Source: Hymenobacter sediminicola
GTDB lineage: Bacteria > Bacteroidota > Bacteroidia > Cytophagales > Hymenobacteraceae
Reading direction: 5' to 3'
Assembly: GCF_014250515.1 (NCBI RefSeq)
Contig: NZ_CP060202.1
Span: 3,159,001 to 3,223,000, forward strand
Length of the DNA stretch: 64,000 bases
Part shown: positions 1 through 9,095 of the stretch, one piece after another
Position numbering within the stretch: position 1 is the first letter of the stretch
Layout of the letters: every line of letters begins with the position of its first letter
Program-made: the position numbers and the translations under genes
Notes under the pieces: generated by a model
Database searches by the model: none
What the model was told of the DNA's origin: nothing
Seen by the model: only the letters and a program-made list of their open reading frames with translations

Positions 1-75
1 CAGCACCAGCGCCCCCACAATACTCCCCCCCGCGTAAGCGGCTCCTTTGGCTATTTTTCTGAGTGTACTGGGCAT
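1..75 (-). CDS. Truncated hypothetical protein (N-terminus only)
   Basis: Reading the minus strand from an ATG at 73-75 gives 25 open codons beginning MPSTLRKIAKGAAYAGG and running off the left edge of the window. The basic start followed by a Gly/Ala/Val-rich stretch suggests an N-terminal membrane segment or signal anchor. It contains a run of seven G on the coding strand. The family cannot be recognised from this fragment. It is divergent from the membrane protein at 169, so the roughly 90 bases between them would hold both promoters. Confidence 0.45.
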   Translation of the reverse strand, partial: MPSTLRKIAKGAAYAGGSIVGALVL

Positions 76-168
76 GAATGAGCGTAGCTACGGTTGGGGT
101 CAAGCTCTCATACGCAAGCTCACGAAAAAAGCCGCCTGCGTTCTATATTTGAGGAATTCACTTTTGCC

Positions 169-579
169 ATGCCCCAATCCGAAGACCAGATTTACAGCAT
201 TCCGGCCCCATACCGCCGCATGGAAAACATGCACATTGTGTTCTGGCTACTCAAGGACATCGGGTGGTGCATGCTATGGAAGCCACTGGGCCTGAGCATG
301 ATTGTGCCCACCCTGACAATTGCGCTTATTATCACGTGGCGCACCCGCAGCATGAAGGCCGAGTTGGCGCATAATTTGGCCATCGTATTCTGGATTTCGG
401 CCAACTCCTACTGGATGATCAGCGAATTCATTGGTTTTGATACGGCGCGAGTGTGGGGCGAAATTACCGGCAAGCATCTGGCGCTCATTCCCTTTTTCAC
501 GGGGCTCGTCATTCTGCTCTACTACTACCTCGTGCAGAAGCCGCGGGAGCACCGGGCGGAGCAAGTAGCTACGTTGTAG
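169..579 (+). CDS. Small integral membrane protein, unknown function
   Basis: A 136-residue protein starting MPQSEDQIYSIPAP. An upstream in-frame ATG at 94 would add 25 polar residues that look untranslated, so the start at 169 is preferred; GAGG lies about 15 bases upstream. Three hydrophobic segments are visible, near residues 45-60 (LSMIVPTLTIALII), 70-90 (AHNLAIVFWISANSYWM) and 105-120 (LIPFFTGLVILLYYYL), with a charged C-terminus. No catalytic motif or family is recognised. It lies 20 bases ahead of another small membrane protein and is probably cotranscribed with it. Confidence 0.7.
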   Translation: MPQSEDQIYSIPAPYRRMENMHIVFWLLKDIGWCMLWKPLGLSMIVPTLTIALIITWRTRSMKAELAHNLAIVFWISANSYWMISEFIGFDTARVWGEITGKHLALIPFFTGLVILLYYYLVQKPREHRAEQVATL

Positions 580-599
580 AACCCGGCAGCCTTCTCACT

Positions 600-872
600 A
601 TGTACATCCTGTATCTGCTGCCGGCCAGCATTTCATTCCTGTTGGTTTTCCTGCAGGCGCGCACGCAGGCCAAACGGAATATGCCGCTTATGCTCCATTT
701 CAGGTGCCATATTCTGGCTGTAGGCGGCCTTAGCAGTCTGTTGGTATACTCGCTTCTATTCAGCTCCCGGTATTCAGCTGTACCATCCGGTGCAGTGTAT
801 GTGGTGCTTCCTGCCGTGGTGATTCTTCTGCCACTCACCCTCAACTACCTAGCTATTCGCCTGTTTTACTAA
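600..872 (+). CDS. Small membrane protein, unknown function
   Basis: A 90-residue protein starting MYILYLLPASISF. The ATG at 600 follows the previous stop by 20 bases, which favours it over the upstream in-frame start at 453 that lies inside the previous gene. It has three hydrophobic segments: residues 1-18, about 38-55 and about 66-88, separated by short basic loops (QARTQAKRN). There is no recognisable domain. The pairing with 169-579 suggests a two-gene membrane unit ending at the hairpin at 950-988. Confidence 0.6.
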   Translation: MYILYLLPASISFLLVFLQARTQAKRNMPLMLHFRCHILAVGGLSSLLVYSLLFSSRYSAVPSGAVYVVLPAVVILLPLTLNYLAIRLFY

Positions 873-949
873 ATCCACACTGCTGGCAGTGAAACAGTGT
901 AGCTTGAGAGTCACTGCCTACTACATACTCAGCTCTGAACTGTTGCCAC

Positions 950-988
950 AAAAAAGGCCGCCTCCCAAGCAGGAAAGCGGCCTTTTTT
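950..988. terminator. Bidirectional hairpin terminator
   Basis: Six A, then GGCCGC, a 15-base loop, then GCGGCC and six T: a 12-bp stem with A and T tracts on both sides. It sits between the convergent gene ends at 872 (+) and 1009 (-), so it can end transcription in both directions. Confidence 0.85.
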
Positions 989-1008
989 ATAAAAAGCTAG
1001 ATTCAGAA

Positions 1009-3303
1009 TTACTTCTGCGACAGTTGTGCTTCGCCCGACTCTTTCAGACGAATCAGGTTCAGGGCCGAGCCAGCTTTGAACCACTCAATCTGGCCTTCAT
1101 TGTAGGTGTGGTTCACCGTGATGAGGTCGGTGTCACCGTCGGCGTGGTGCAGACGGATCTGCAGGGGCTTGCCGGGGGCAAACTCCGTCAGGCCAATGAT
1201 GTCGAACGTGTCGTCCTCCTCAATCAGGTCGTAATCGGCCTTGTTGGCGAAGGTGAGGCCCAGCATGCCCTGCTTCTTGAGGTTGGTTTCGTGAATCCGG
1301 GCGAAGCTCTTCACCAGGATAGCACGCACGCCCAAGTGGCGGGGCTCCATGGCAGCGTGCTCGCGCGAGCTACCTTCACCGTAGTTCTCGTCGCCTACTA
1401 CAATTGACCCGATGCCTTGAGCTTTGTAGTTACGCGCCACCGCCGGTACTGGTGAGTATGGCGTGCCTTGGGTCAGGCCATCTTTCACCGAGTTGGCTTC
1501 GCCGTTGAAGGCGTTGATGGCCCCGATGAGCATGTTATTGGAGATATTGTCCAAGTGGCCGCGGTATTTCAGCCACGGGCCGGCCATCGAAATGTGGTCG
1601 GTGGTGCACTTGCCCTGGGCCTTGATGAGCAGGCGCAACCCTTTCAGGTCGGTGCCTTCCCACGGCTTGAACGGGTCGAGCAGTTGCAGACGGTCGGAAG
1701 TAGGCGCTACTAGTACCTGCACGCCCGAGCCATCGGCAGCGGGGGCCTGGAAACCGGCATCTTCTACGGCAAAACCAGCGGGTGGCAGCTCAATGCCCTG
1801 CGGCTCGTCGAACTTCACCTGCTGGCCGTCTTTGGTCGTCAGCGTGTCGGTGAGAGGGTTGAAAGTCAGGTCGCCGGCAATGGCGAAGGCCGTCACGATT
1901 TCGGGCGAAGCCACGAAGGCGTGGGTGTTCGGGTTGCCGTCGTTGCGCTTGGCAAAGTTGCGGTTGAAGCTCGTGATGATGGAGTTACGGCGCTTCGGGT
2001 CGTCGGTGTGGCGGGCCCACTGACCGATGCACGGACCGCAGGCGTTGGCCAGCACCACGCCGCCCATCTGGGCGAAGGTGTCCAGCAAACCGTCACGCTC
2101 CACGGTGTAGCGCACCAGCTCCGAGCCAGGCGTCACGGTAAATTCAGCGTTGACCGTGAGGCCTTTGCTTACAGCCTGGCCGGCAATGCTGGCGGCGCGC
2201 GTGATGTCCTCGTAGCTGGAGTTGGTGCACGAGCCAATCAGGCCAACTTCCAGCTTCTCGGGCCAGCCGTGCTCTTTTACGGCTGCCGCGAATTGCGAAA
2301 TTGGCCAAGCAGCGTCCGGCGTGAACGGGCCGTTCACGTAGGGCTCCAACTCGTCGAGGTTAATTTCGATAAGACGGTCGTAGAAAGCTTCGGGGTTGGC
2401 GTACACCTCGTCGTCGGCGCGCAGGTGCTGGGCCACGCCGGCGGCGAGGTCAGCAATGTCGGCCCGCTCGGTGGAGCGCAGGTAGTCGCCCATCTTCTCG
2501 TCGTAGCTGAACACCGAAGTGGTGGCTCCGATTTCCGCGCCCATGTTGCAGATGGTGCCTTTGCCGGTGGCGGAGAGGCTGTTAGCGCCTTCGCCGAAGT
2601 ACTCCACAATAGCGCCGGTACCACCTTTTACGGTCAGGATGCCGGCTACTTTCAGGATAACGTCTTTGGCCGAAGTCCAGCCGTTCATTTTGCCGGTCAG
2701 CTTCACGCCGATTACTTTCGGGAACTTCAGCTCCCAGGCCATACCGGCCATTACGTCCACGGCGTCGGCGCCGCCTACGCCAATGGCAATCATGCCGAGG
2801 CCACCCGCGTTGGGCGTATGTGAGTCGGTGCCGATCATCATGCCGCCGGGGAAGGCATAGTTTTCGAGCACCACTTGGTGAATAATACCAGCGCCGGGCT
2901 TCCAGAAGCCGATGCCGTATTTATTGGAAACCGAAGCCAGGAAGTCGTACACCTCTTTGTTTTCGGAGTTGGCAATGGCCAAATCTTCGGTAGCGCCTTC
3001 TTTAGCCTGAATCAGGTGGTCGCAGTGCACGGTGCTGGGCACGGCGGCCTGAGGCTTGCCGGCCTGCATGAACTGGAGCAGCGCCATCTGGGCGGTAGCA
3101 TCCTGCATAGCTACCCGGTCGGGGGCGAAATCGACGTAGGAAACGCCCCGCTCAAACGCCTGCGAAACAGTGCCGCCGTACAGGTGAGCGTACAGGATTT
3201 TTTCGGTCAGGGTAAGCGGGCGGCCAACGGCGGTACGGGCGGCCTCAATGCGGGAGCCCATGCCAGCGTACACAGCCTTGATCATCTCTAAGTCAAACGC
3301 CAT
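1009..3303 (-). CDS. acn: Aconitate hydratase (aconitase)
   Basis: 764 residues, the length of the mitochondrial-type aconitases common in Bacteroidota. It isomerises citrate to isocitrate through cis-aconitate in the TCA cycle, in the cytoplasm. Three cysteines expected to hold the 4Fe-4S cluster are present: C359 in [10 protein letters not shown] and C422/C425 in [10 protein letters not shown]. The substrate-binding GSSREHA segment is at about 644-650 in the C-terminal swivel domain. The ATG at 3303 begins [16 protein letters not shown], normal for the family. A Bacteroidota-type promoter lies about 50 bases upstream (3354-3385). It stands alone, transcribed away from the thioredoxin-like gene at 3536. 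Confidence 0.97.
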   Translation of the reverse strand: MAFDLEMIKAVYAGMGSRIEAARTAVGRPLTLTEKILYAHLYGGTVSQAFERGVSYVDFAPDRVAMQDATAQMALLQFMQAGKPQAAVPSTVHCDHLIQAKEGATEDLAIANSENKEVYDFLASVSNKYGIGFWKPGAGIIHQVVLENYAFPGGMMIGTDSHTPNAGGLGMIAIGVGGADAVDVMAGMAWELKFPKVIGVKLTGKMNGWTSAKDVILKVAGILTVKGGTGAIVEYFGEGANSLSATGKGTICNMGAEIGATTSVFSYDEKMGDYLRSTERADIADLAAGVAQHLRADDEVYANPEAFYDRLIEINLDELEPYVNGPFTPDAAWPISQFAAAVKEHGWPEKLEVGLIGSCTNSSYEDITRAASIAGQAVSKGLTVNAEFTVTPGSELVRYTVERDGLLDTFAQMGGVVLANACGPCIGQWARHTDDPKRRNSIITSFNRNFAKRNDGNPNTHAFVASPEIVTAFAIAGDLTFNPLTDTLTTKDGQQVKFDEPQGIELPPAGFAVEDAGFQAPAADGSGVQVLVAPTSDRLQLLDPFKPWEGTDLKGLRLLIKAQGKCTTDHISMAGPWLKYRGHLDNISNNMLIGAINAFNGEANSVKDGLTQGTPYSPVPAVARNYKAQGIGSIVVGDENYGEGSSREHAAMEPRHLGVRAILVKSFARIHETNLKKQGMLGLTFANKADYDLIEEDDTFDIIGLTEFAPGKPLQIRLHHADGDTDLITVNHTYNEGQIEWFKAGSALNLIRLKESGEAQLSQK

Positions 3304-3353
3304 AATTCAAAAGGGAAAAAGTGGAGAGAACGTGCCTATTAAAGACAAGTACG

Positions 3354-3385
3354 CAAATATAGGTACCGGTCGTTGTGCAGCCCAA
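3354..3385 (-). promoter_or_regulatory. Bacteroidota-type promoter of acn
   Basis: On the minus strand TATATTTG (3354-3361) matches the -7 consensus TAnnTTTG. A TTG (3383-3385) lies 21 bases upstream as the -33 element. The -7 box is about 50 bases before the acn ATG. Confidence 0.7.
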
Positions 3386-3535
3386 CTTTTCGGTGGCTGG
3401 AAACCAGCATCCACCCGCATTTAGAATGATTCCAACTGGGGTGTACCAGAAGTTGCGCTACATTCACGGCCCTTGAGTACTAAACTAATCCGGGGGTACC
3501 GTAGTTTAGCCCCGAATCAACTTAACCTTCTTTGT

Positions 3536-4879
3536 ATGCCCGTTGCCATTGACATTCGCAAGGCAGTACTCGGGGCCGGACTCGCGCTGGCCGCCGTGGC
3601 CTGCCAGCCCAATTCCTCTACTTCTGAAAACCAGGCCGCTACCGAAGCTGCCGGCACCGCCGCCGCTACAGCGCTTTCGGCTGGCACCTGGCGCGGCGTG
3701 CTTTCGGCCCAGGGCCAGGAAATACCGTTTCTATTTGACGTAGCCACCGACGGCGGCAAGCCCACCGTGACGCTCCGCAACGGTGAGGAACGCCTCAAGC
3801 TCGACGAAATCAGTTCAGCTGGCGACTCTACTACCATACGGCTGGGCGTATTCGATGCCGCGCTGGTCGTGCGCGCTGATGGTGCTGATAAGCTCAAGGG
3901 AACTTGGGTAAAATACGACGGCAAGGAGCCGTATCGGGTGGCGTTTGCTGCTCAGAAAGCTAGTGCTGATGCAGCCTTATTTACGGGCACGGCCAAAAAC
4001 ACGTCAGTTTTCGGTGACCTGAAGAAAGGCGGAACGTTCCGCACAACGTTCAAGGGCAGCGACGGCGAAACCACGCCGGCCGTGGGCATTATCACCCAGG
4101 ATTCCCTAAATCCCACCCAGCTCACCGGCACGTTCCTGACTACCACCGGCGACTACCGCTACCTGGCCGGCAACCTAGTGACGAAGGCCGACGGCGAGCA
4201 TATCCTGCTATCTACTTTCGACGGCAGCCACGGCTTTCTATTTGATGGCAAGTTGGACAAGCCTGGCAACATCAACAGCATCAGCGGCGACTTCTACAGC
4301 GGCAAATCGGGCCACGAAACCTGGACTGCCACGCTCGACCCCAATGCAAAGCTGCCCGATGCTAATGCACTCACTGGCATGAAGCCCGGCCAAAAAAAGC
4401 TGGATTTCAAGTTTCCGAGTATCTACGAAGGCGGCAGCATCTCCCCTTCCGACCCCAAGTACAAGGGCAAAGTGGTGGTGCTCCAGATCCTCGGCTCGTG
4501 GTGCCCCAACTGCATGGACGAAACTAACTTCCTGGCGCCCTGGTACGAGAAGAACAAGCAGCGCGGCGTCGAAATCATCGGGCTGGGCTACGAGCGCACC
4601 ACCGACCAGAAGGTGGCCTCGCAGAAGCTGCTGAAGATGAAGGAGCGCATGAACATCGGCTACGACCTGGCCGTGGCTGGGCAGGCCTCGTCGGCGGAGG
4701 CCAGCAAGTCGCTGCCGCAGCTGCAAAAGGTCATTGCCTTCCCCACCACCATTTTCCTGGATAAGAAAGGCGAGGTGCGCAAGATTCACACCGGCTACTC
4801 AGGCCCCGGTACCGGCAAATATTACGAGCAGGAAGTAGCTGAATTCAACAAAACGATTGACCAGCTGCTAGCGGAATAA
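3536..4879 (+). CDS. TlpA-like thioredoxin-fold lipoprotein
   Basis: 447 residues from the ATG at 3536; the open frame extends 21 codons further, but this start places a lipoprotein signal (LALAAVAC, C23) at the N-terminus. Residues 45-280 are a beta-rich region with repeated ligand-binding-like segments (SGTWRGVL, GTFRTTF, LTGTFLTTTGDYRYLAGN). The C-terminal domain begins near 290 and has the thioredoxin active site WCPNC (322-326) and the cis-Pro region (FPTTIFLD). This architecture is common in Bacteroidota periplasmic thiol-disulfide oxidoreductases, probably reducing or remodelling cysteines outside the cytoplasm. The substrate is unknown. It is monocistronic, ended by the hairpin at 4899. 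Confidence 0.88.
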   Translation: MPVAIDIRKAVLGAGLALAAVACQPNSSTSENQAATEAAGTAAATALSAGTWRGVLSAQGQEIPFLFDVATDGGKPTVTLRNGEERLKLDEISSAGDSTTIRLGVFDAALVVRADGADKLKGTWVKYDGKEPYRVAFAAQKASADAALFTGTAKNTSVFGDLKKGGTFRTTFKGSDGETTPAVGIITQDSLNPTQLTGTFLTTTGDYRYLAGNLVTKADGEHILLSTFDGSHGFLFDGKLDKPGNINSISGDFYSGKSGHETWTATLDPNAKLPDANALTGMKPGQKKLDFKFPSIYEGGSISPSDPKYKGKVVVLQILGSWCPNCMDETNFLAPWYEKNKQRGVEIIGLGYERTTDQKVASQKLLKMKERMNIGYDLAVAGQASSAEASKSLPQLQKVIAFPTTIFLDKKGEVRKIHTGYSGPGTGKYYEQEVAEFNKTIDQLLAE

Positions 4880-4898
4880 ATCCAACCGCATAAGTCTA

Positions 4899-4933
4899 AA
4901 AAGGCCCGTTTTCACGATGAAAACGGGCCTTTT
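4899..4933. terminator. Bidirectional hairpin terminator
   Basis: A perfect 15-bp stem (AAAAGGCCCGTTTTC with its complement) around a 5-base loop, carrying T tracts in both orientations. It lies between the convergent genes ending at 4879 (+) and 5021 (-). Confidence 0.88.
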
Positions 4934-5020
4934 CAATTAAAAAACAATGTCCTACTGAGCTTGCCGAATTATCTCTACCACGGCACTAGCCCAAGGGACG
5001 TAACGAAGCAGGTGAGCCGG

Positions 5021-5578
5021 CTAACGGGTGCGTTCTAGAAGCACAATAGGTTCGTTGTGATAGGAGGATCGGGCGAATTCCCGGAACCCGAATTTGCGCG
5101 CCACAGCCAGCGAAGGCACGTTTTCGGGGTCGATGATGCAGGTGAGGCGCGCCGAGGGGAAACGGGGTTCTATCCAGGCAAGGGCCACCTGCAGAGCCTG
5201 TGTGGCAAAACCACGGCCGTGCACCCGCGGGGCTATCGTCCAGCCCGCTTCCAGCGTTCCTTTGAGGGAAGGCGTCAGGTCACGTTGGTAGTCGAAGAAG
5301 CCTACGGTGCCGATATATTTACCGGTTGCTTTTTCTTCTATTGACCATGCCCCATAGCCGAGCAGTGCCCAATGGCCTAGCTGCCCCAGCATCCGGCGCC
5401 ATATTTCTTCTTCCGTCATGGGCTTATTGCCCAGGTAGCGGTAAAAAGCAGGGTCGTTGGCCAGGACATTGAACTCCGGCAGGTCGGATACCTGTGGAGC
5501 ACGCAGCAGCAAATCGGGAGTTTCGAGCTGAGGAACCAGCGCATGTGGAGTCGTCAGCAGGCTCAGAGGAGTTGTCAT
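5021..5578 (-). CDS. GNAT family N-acetyltransferase (RimJ/RimL type)
   Basis: 185 residues. The sequence shows the RimJ/RimL-like pattern: an N-terminal strand ETPDLLLRAPQVSD, a central GKYIGTVGFFDY strand, the acetyl-CoA binding segment VHGRGFATQALQVAL (about 120-134) and a closing NVPSLAVARKFGFRE, where a late Asn and a Gly-Phe pair are typical. Members of this group transfer acetyl groups to protein N-termini or small molecules, so the substrate here cannot be stated. It is transcribed in the same direction as the P450 upstream, 61 bases away, possibly in one unit. Confidence 0.9.
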   Translation of the reverse strand: MTTPLSLLTTPHALVPQLETPDLLLRAPQVSDLPEFNVLANDPAFYRYLGNKPMTEEEIWRRMLGQLGHWALLGYGAWSIEEKATGKYIGTVGFFDYQRDLTPSLKGTLEAGWTIAPRVHGRGFATQALQVALAWIEPRFPSARLTCIIDPENVPSLAVARKFGFREFARSSYHNEPIVLLERTR

Positions 5579-5639
5579 GCGGGCAAGTATAACGAAATGA
5601 TGTAGTCCAGCAGCAGCGACTAGCAGTAGCCGCTTCTCC

Positions 5640-7061
5640 CTAAGCTACTCGTGTGGCTGAGGCGTTGGTTACCCGCAGCCACAGTGGGCCTTTCGGGCGT
5701 AGTGTCACCAGCGGGTCGGTGCCAGGAGCATCGGGGGCAGTAGGCTGAAAATCGAAGTGGTGTAGCGCCTCCAGCAATACCAGCTGAATTTCGGTAAGAG
5801 CAAAGTGGTTGCCGACGCACAGGCGTGGCCCACCCCCAAAAGGCAGATAAGCATAGGCTGGAATTGGTGGTTCCTGGCCGGACGCAAACCGCTCAGGTCG
5901 GAATGCATCAGGGTCCGGCCACAGGCCAGGGTGGCGGTGAATGCCGTAGATGTAGATGGAAAACAGCGTGCCTTTCGGAATAGGCAGCCCCCGAAACTCG
6001 TCGTCTTCCAGCGCCACCCGGTCCAGAATCCAGGCCGGCGGGTAGAGGCGCATAGTTTCCTGCACCACCTGCTGGGCATAGGTTAGCTGCGGGAGTTCGG
6101 CAAATTCCGGCGGACGCTGGGCCAGCCCTGCCGCGACCCGCTCCTGCCGCACCCGTTGGGCCGCCTGTGGATGCTGGGCCAGCAGATAGAATAGCCAACT
6201 CAAAGCGTTGGCGCTGGTTTCGTGGCCGGCCAGCAGCAGAATATTGGCCTCATCCAGCAACTGTGCCTCACTCATGCCTTCGCCAGTGTCTTCATAGCGC
6301 GCATCCAGCAGCATCTGCAGCAGGTCGTCGGGCGCAGGACTTTCTGAAACGGTGCTCTGGCGCCGCCGAATGTATCCCCGCACTAACTCGCGCAACTCTT
6401 GGCTGAGCGCCTCGTGCTTTTTGTACGCGCCCCGCGCCATAAACCACGGCCGTAGATAGGGTTGCCGGATGGTGCGCACATAAAAGGCCTGAATGCGCGT
6501 GAGAATGTCCGACAGCCGGTTACGCTCCGCATCGGCCATACTGGTACCAAAGGTGGCTTGCGCAATAATGTGGAAGGCTACCCGGGTCATTTCAGCATGA
6601 ATATCTACCGTGAGCGTGCTCTGGGGCGCGGCCTGCAGGCGGGCGCGCAGGTCGGCGCTCCACTCCTCGGCAGCGGCCTGCATCAGGCGGGTCAGGGCCG
6701 TGAGACGCTGCTTATGAAAGCCCGGCTGGATCAGGCGGCGCTGCCGGAGCCAGTCGGCGCCTTCGTTGGTGAGCAACCCGCGCCCTAGGTACCGAATGAG
6801 GCCATGCGTCAGGTCGGATTTGAGGTAACGGCGGTGGTTTTTCTGCAGAATATGCTGAGCCAGCGCCGGGTCACGCGTTACAATACAAGGCCGCACGCCG
6901 CCCAGGTGCAAACCCACCGTGTCGCCGTGGTGCGAAAGGGCTCGGTCGAGGTTGCGGATAGGCTCGCGGGCCATAGCCAGGGAACCAAGCAAGGTGCGCC
7001 ACCGTGGCACCTTGGGCAACGTAGTTAGTTCAGGGGCGCTGGGCAAAGTGGAAATAGACAT
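5640..7061 (-). CDS. Cytochrome P450
   Basis: 473 residues from the ATG at 7061 (MSISTLPSAPELTTLP); an upstream in-frame start at 7271 would add a Cys/Trp-rich stretch unlike the family. The hallmarks are in order: I-helix AGHETS (278-283), ExxR as E335 and R338 (ETMRLYP), the PERF-like PERFASG (389-395) and the heme loop FGGGPRLCVGNHFA with ligand C415. There is no N-terminal membrane anchor, so it is a soluble monooxygenase. Its domain pattern is close to the CYP102/CYP4-like fatty-acid group by motif only. Redox partners are not nearby. The substrate is unknown. Confidence 0.95.
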   Translation of the reverse strand: MSISTLPSAPELTTLPKVPRWRTLLGSLAMAREPIRNLDRALSHHGDTVGLHLGGVRPCIVTRDPALAQHILQKNHRRYLKSDLTHGLIRYLGRGLLTNEGADWLRQRRLIQPGFHKQRLTALTRLMQAAAEEWSADLRARLQAAPQSTLTVDIHAEMTRVAFHIIAQATFGTSMADAERNRLSDILTRIQAFYVRTIRQPYLRPWFMARGAYKKHEALSQELRELVRGYIRRRQSTVSESPAPDDLLQMLLDARYEDTGEGMSEAQLLDEANILLLAGHETSANALSWLFYLLAQHPQAAQRVRQERVAAGLAQRPPEFAELPQLTYAQQVVQETMRLYPPAWILDRVALEDDEFRGLPIPKGTLFSIYIYGIHRHPGLWPDPDAFRPERFASGQEPPIPAYAYLPFGGGPRLCVGNHFALTEIQLVLLEALHHFDFQPTAPDAPGTDPLVTLRPKGPLWLRVTNASATRVA

Positions 7062-7299
7062 CGTAGCAGGATAGCAAGTAGAGCTGGGAAGATACGGATG
7101 CTGGTTCGTTAGGCGAGTGAAGCGGGCTTGTACACTTTCTATTCCTTGCCTGCTATTACCCCACCAGCATGATCTGCTGCAAGCCATCCACCTGCATGGC
7201 TCTGTAGCCCGGCACAACCTAGGCCCTACTTCTGCGCGTAGAGGGTTTAATGGCCGCGTGCGGCCCGCCATCCTTTCTCCAAACCCAACCCTCCTTCCT

Positions 7300-7602
7300 A
7301 TGTGGATTCAGCAAAAACCCAATGCGCTTGCCCCCGTCGATGAGTTGCAAGGCCATACTGTGGGCTTAAAATTCGAATGCAACAAGTGCCACACCGAAGT
7401 ATTCACCGACTCTATCGGCGTGCCTGCCCCCGACCATCTGGCCAACTCCATGGAGGATGACGGCCAGTTTGAAAAGGAGGAAATCAAGTGCCCAGGTTGC
7501 AACATGACCCACGAAATAACCGTGAAGAGCACCTTCGATGGCGTAAAATTCGACGTTTCGGAAGTGGCACCCGGTAGCGTAAGCTACCAGGTGAACCATT
7601 AA
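7300..7602 (+). CDS. Small protein with two CxxC pairs (zinc-ribbon-like)
   Basis: 100 residues from the ATG at 7300 (MWIQQKPNALAPVDEL); the longer frame from 7117 carries low-quality N-terminal sequence. Two cysteine pairs, CNKC (about 27-30) and CPGC (about 65-68), are spaced as in a treble-clef or zinc-ribbon fold, with an acidic linker (MEDDGQFEKEE) between them. No signal peptide is visible, so it is likely cytoplasmic. I do not recognise a named family. It is divergent from the P450 and ends just before a 68-bp hairpin. Confidence 0.75.
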   Translation: MWIQQKPNALAPVDELQGHTVGLKFECNKCHTEVFTDSIGVPAPDHLANSMEDDGQFEKEEIKCPGCNMTHEITVKSTFDGVKFDVSEVAPGSVSYQVNH

Positions 7603-7643
7603 GCTACAGTTTCAGAAGATTTCACCGACGCGTATCACTCTAT

Positions 7644-7711
7644 TGAACCGGTGTCAAACTAAGAGGAGGCTGGCCGAATGGCCAGCCTCCTCTTAGTTTG
7701 ACACCGGTTCA
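7644..7711. terminator. Very long perfect hairpin between convergent genes
   Basis: Two perfectly complementary 32-base arms (7644-7675 and 7680-7711) around the 4-base loop GAAT. The arms begin TGAACCGGTGTC and include AAGAGGAGGCTGGCC at the inner end. There is no T tract directly after the stem. It occupies most of the space between the ends of the genes at 7602 (+) and 7746 (-), so a terminator or 3'-end stabilising role is the simplest reading. Confidence 0.75.
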
Positions 7712-7745
7712 CACAACACCTCAGAGGAGGTTAAAGCCAGTGCTA

Positions 7746-8726
7746 TTAGTGGTTCCGCTCGATGGTATAGTTAATGAGCTGCTCCAGTGAAGTGCGCGAC
7801 GCCGACTCGGGAAAGGTGCGCAGTATGTTCAGTGCCTCGTCGCGGTAGCGCTCCATGATCCGGATAGCGTAATCTAGCCCTCCGGACTGCTTCACAAACT
7901 CGATGACAGCCTGTACCCGGTCTTTGCGGCCGTCGTTGTTTTTCACGTTGTAGATGATGCGGCGCTTCGTGAGCCAGTCGGCTTGCTGCAGCGCATAAAT
8001 GAGCGGCAGCGTCATCTTTTTTTCCTTGATGTCGATGCCCACCGGCTTGCCGATTTCGGTGGTGCCAAAATCAAACAGGTCGTCTTTGATCTGGAAAGCC
8101 ATGCCTACTTTTTCGCCGAAAAGACGGGCCCGCTCAATAGTGTCCTTGTCGGCGCCAGCCGAAGCAGCACCCACAGCGCAGCAGGAAGCAATAAGCGAGG
8201 CTGTTTTCTGGCGAATAATATCGAAGTACACGTCCTCGGTGATATCGAGGCGGCGGGCTTTTTCAATTTGCAGCAGTTCGCCCTCGCTCAGTTCCTTCAC
8301 CGCATTGCTCACAATTTTGAGCAGATCGTAATCGTCGTTTTCGAGGCTCAGCAGCAGGCCTTTGCTGAGCAGGTAGTCGCCGACGAGCACGGCAATCTTG
8401 TTTTTCCAGAGGGCATTGATGCTGAAAAAGCCGCGCCGGTAGTTGCTTTCGTCCACCACATCGTCGTGGACGAGAGTGGCCGTATGCAGCAGTTCAATAA
8501 GGGCCGCGCCGCGGAACGTGGCTTCGGGCAGCGGGTCGCCACCGCTGATTTTGGCCGTGAAAAACACAAACATGGGCCGGATCTGCTTGCCCTTGCGCTT
8601 CACGATATAGCCCATAATCTTATCCAGCAGTAACTGCCGCGTTTGCATGGACGCCCGGAATTTCTTCTCGAACTCCTCCATTTCGGCGGCAATAGGCGCC
8701 TGTATCTGGTCCAGCGTAACGGTCAT
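7746..8726 (-). CDS. Polyprenyl diphosphate synthase (trans, long chain)
   Basis: 326 residues from the ATG at 8726 (MTVTLDQIQAPIAAEM); the longer frame to 8849 adds a Cys/Pro-rich stretch not seen in the family. Both aspartate-rich motifs of trans-prenyltransferases are present: DDVVD (88-92) and DDLFD (215-219), plus GKQIRP near 46-51 for IPP binding. The enzyme adds isopentenyl units to make an all-trans chain, most likely the menaquinone side chain in this group of bacteria. Small residues five places before the first DDxxD fit a long product, but the exact length cannot be read. It may also feed the carotenoid genes at 55107-64000 only indirectly. Confidence 0.93.
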   Translation of the reverse strand: MTVTLDQIQAPIAAEMEEFEKKFRASMQTRQLLLDKIMGYIVKRKGKQIRPMFVFFTAKISGGDPLPEATFRGAALIELLHTATLVHDDVVDESNYRRGFFSINALWKNKIAVLVGDYLLSKGLLLSLENDDYDLLKIVSNAVKELSEGELLQIEKARRLDITEDVYFDIIRQKTASLIASCCAVGAASAGADKDTIERARLFGEKVGMAFQIKDDLFDFGTTEIGKPVGIDIKEKKMTLPLIYALQQADWLTKRRIIYNVKNNDGRKDRVQAVIEFVKQSGGLDYAIRIMERYRDEALNILRTFPESASRTSLEQLINYTIERNH

Positions 8727-9095
8727 GCAGGTATTTTGGGCGGTGCAATGATACGGGGCCGCGCGGGGGTTTCCTAACGGGCAGGCCTGAGCCAGCACAA
8801 GCAGCGTGGCCCGCGGGCTTTGCCTACAGTCACCTGCCGCTGTTACCAAGCCGGGCCATCTGGTATAGCTACTGGCTGCCAGTAGATACTTGCTGGCAAT
8901 CTGAAGTGGCCTCTGGTATTTTTAACACGCCTACGTGGCAGCGGCTCTACTTTGTCGCTACCTTGCTTCTCATGCAGCTTATGGTAGTGCGGCTGGCACT
9001 GCTGCCCGGCCGCAGCTACAGCAGCAGTTTTTCAGCTGCCATTGTTTCAGATTATTTACTGGCAGCTACAGGGTTCCTGCGGTTGCCGTTCCATC
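8727..9095. other. Divergent intergenic region
   Basis: 369 bases between the divergent polyprenyl synthase and the alpha/beta hydrolase. Short open frames exist here but none has family-like content or a sensible start. I see no TAnnTTTG promoter with a spaced TTG, no strong hairpin and no RNA gene. Confidence 0.4.

Noticed and set aside
1921..2823. 300-codon plus-strand frame opposite aconitase
   Set aside because: Shadow of a GC-rich conserved gene; the aconitase motifs in the other strand are complete.
5640..7271. Longer P450 start at 7271
   Set aside because: It would add a Cys/Trp-rich stretch absent from the family; the ATG at 7061 gives a normal soluble P450.
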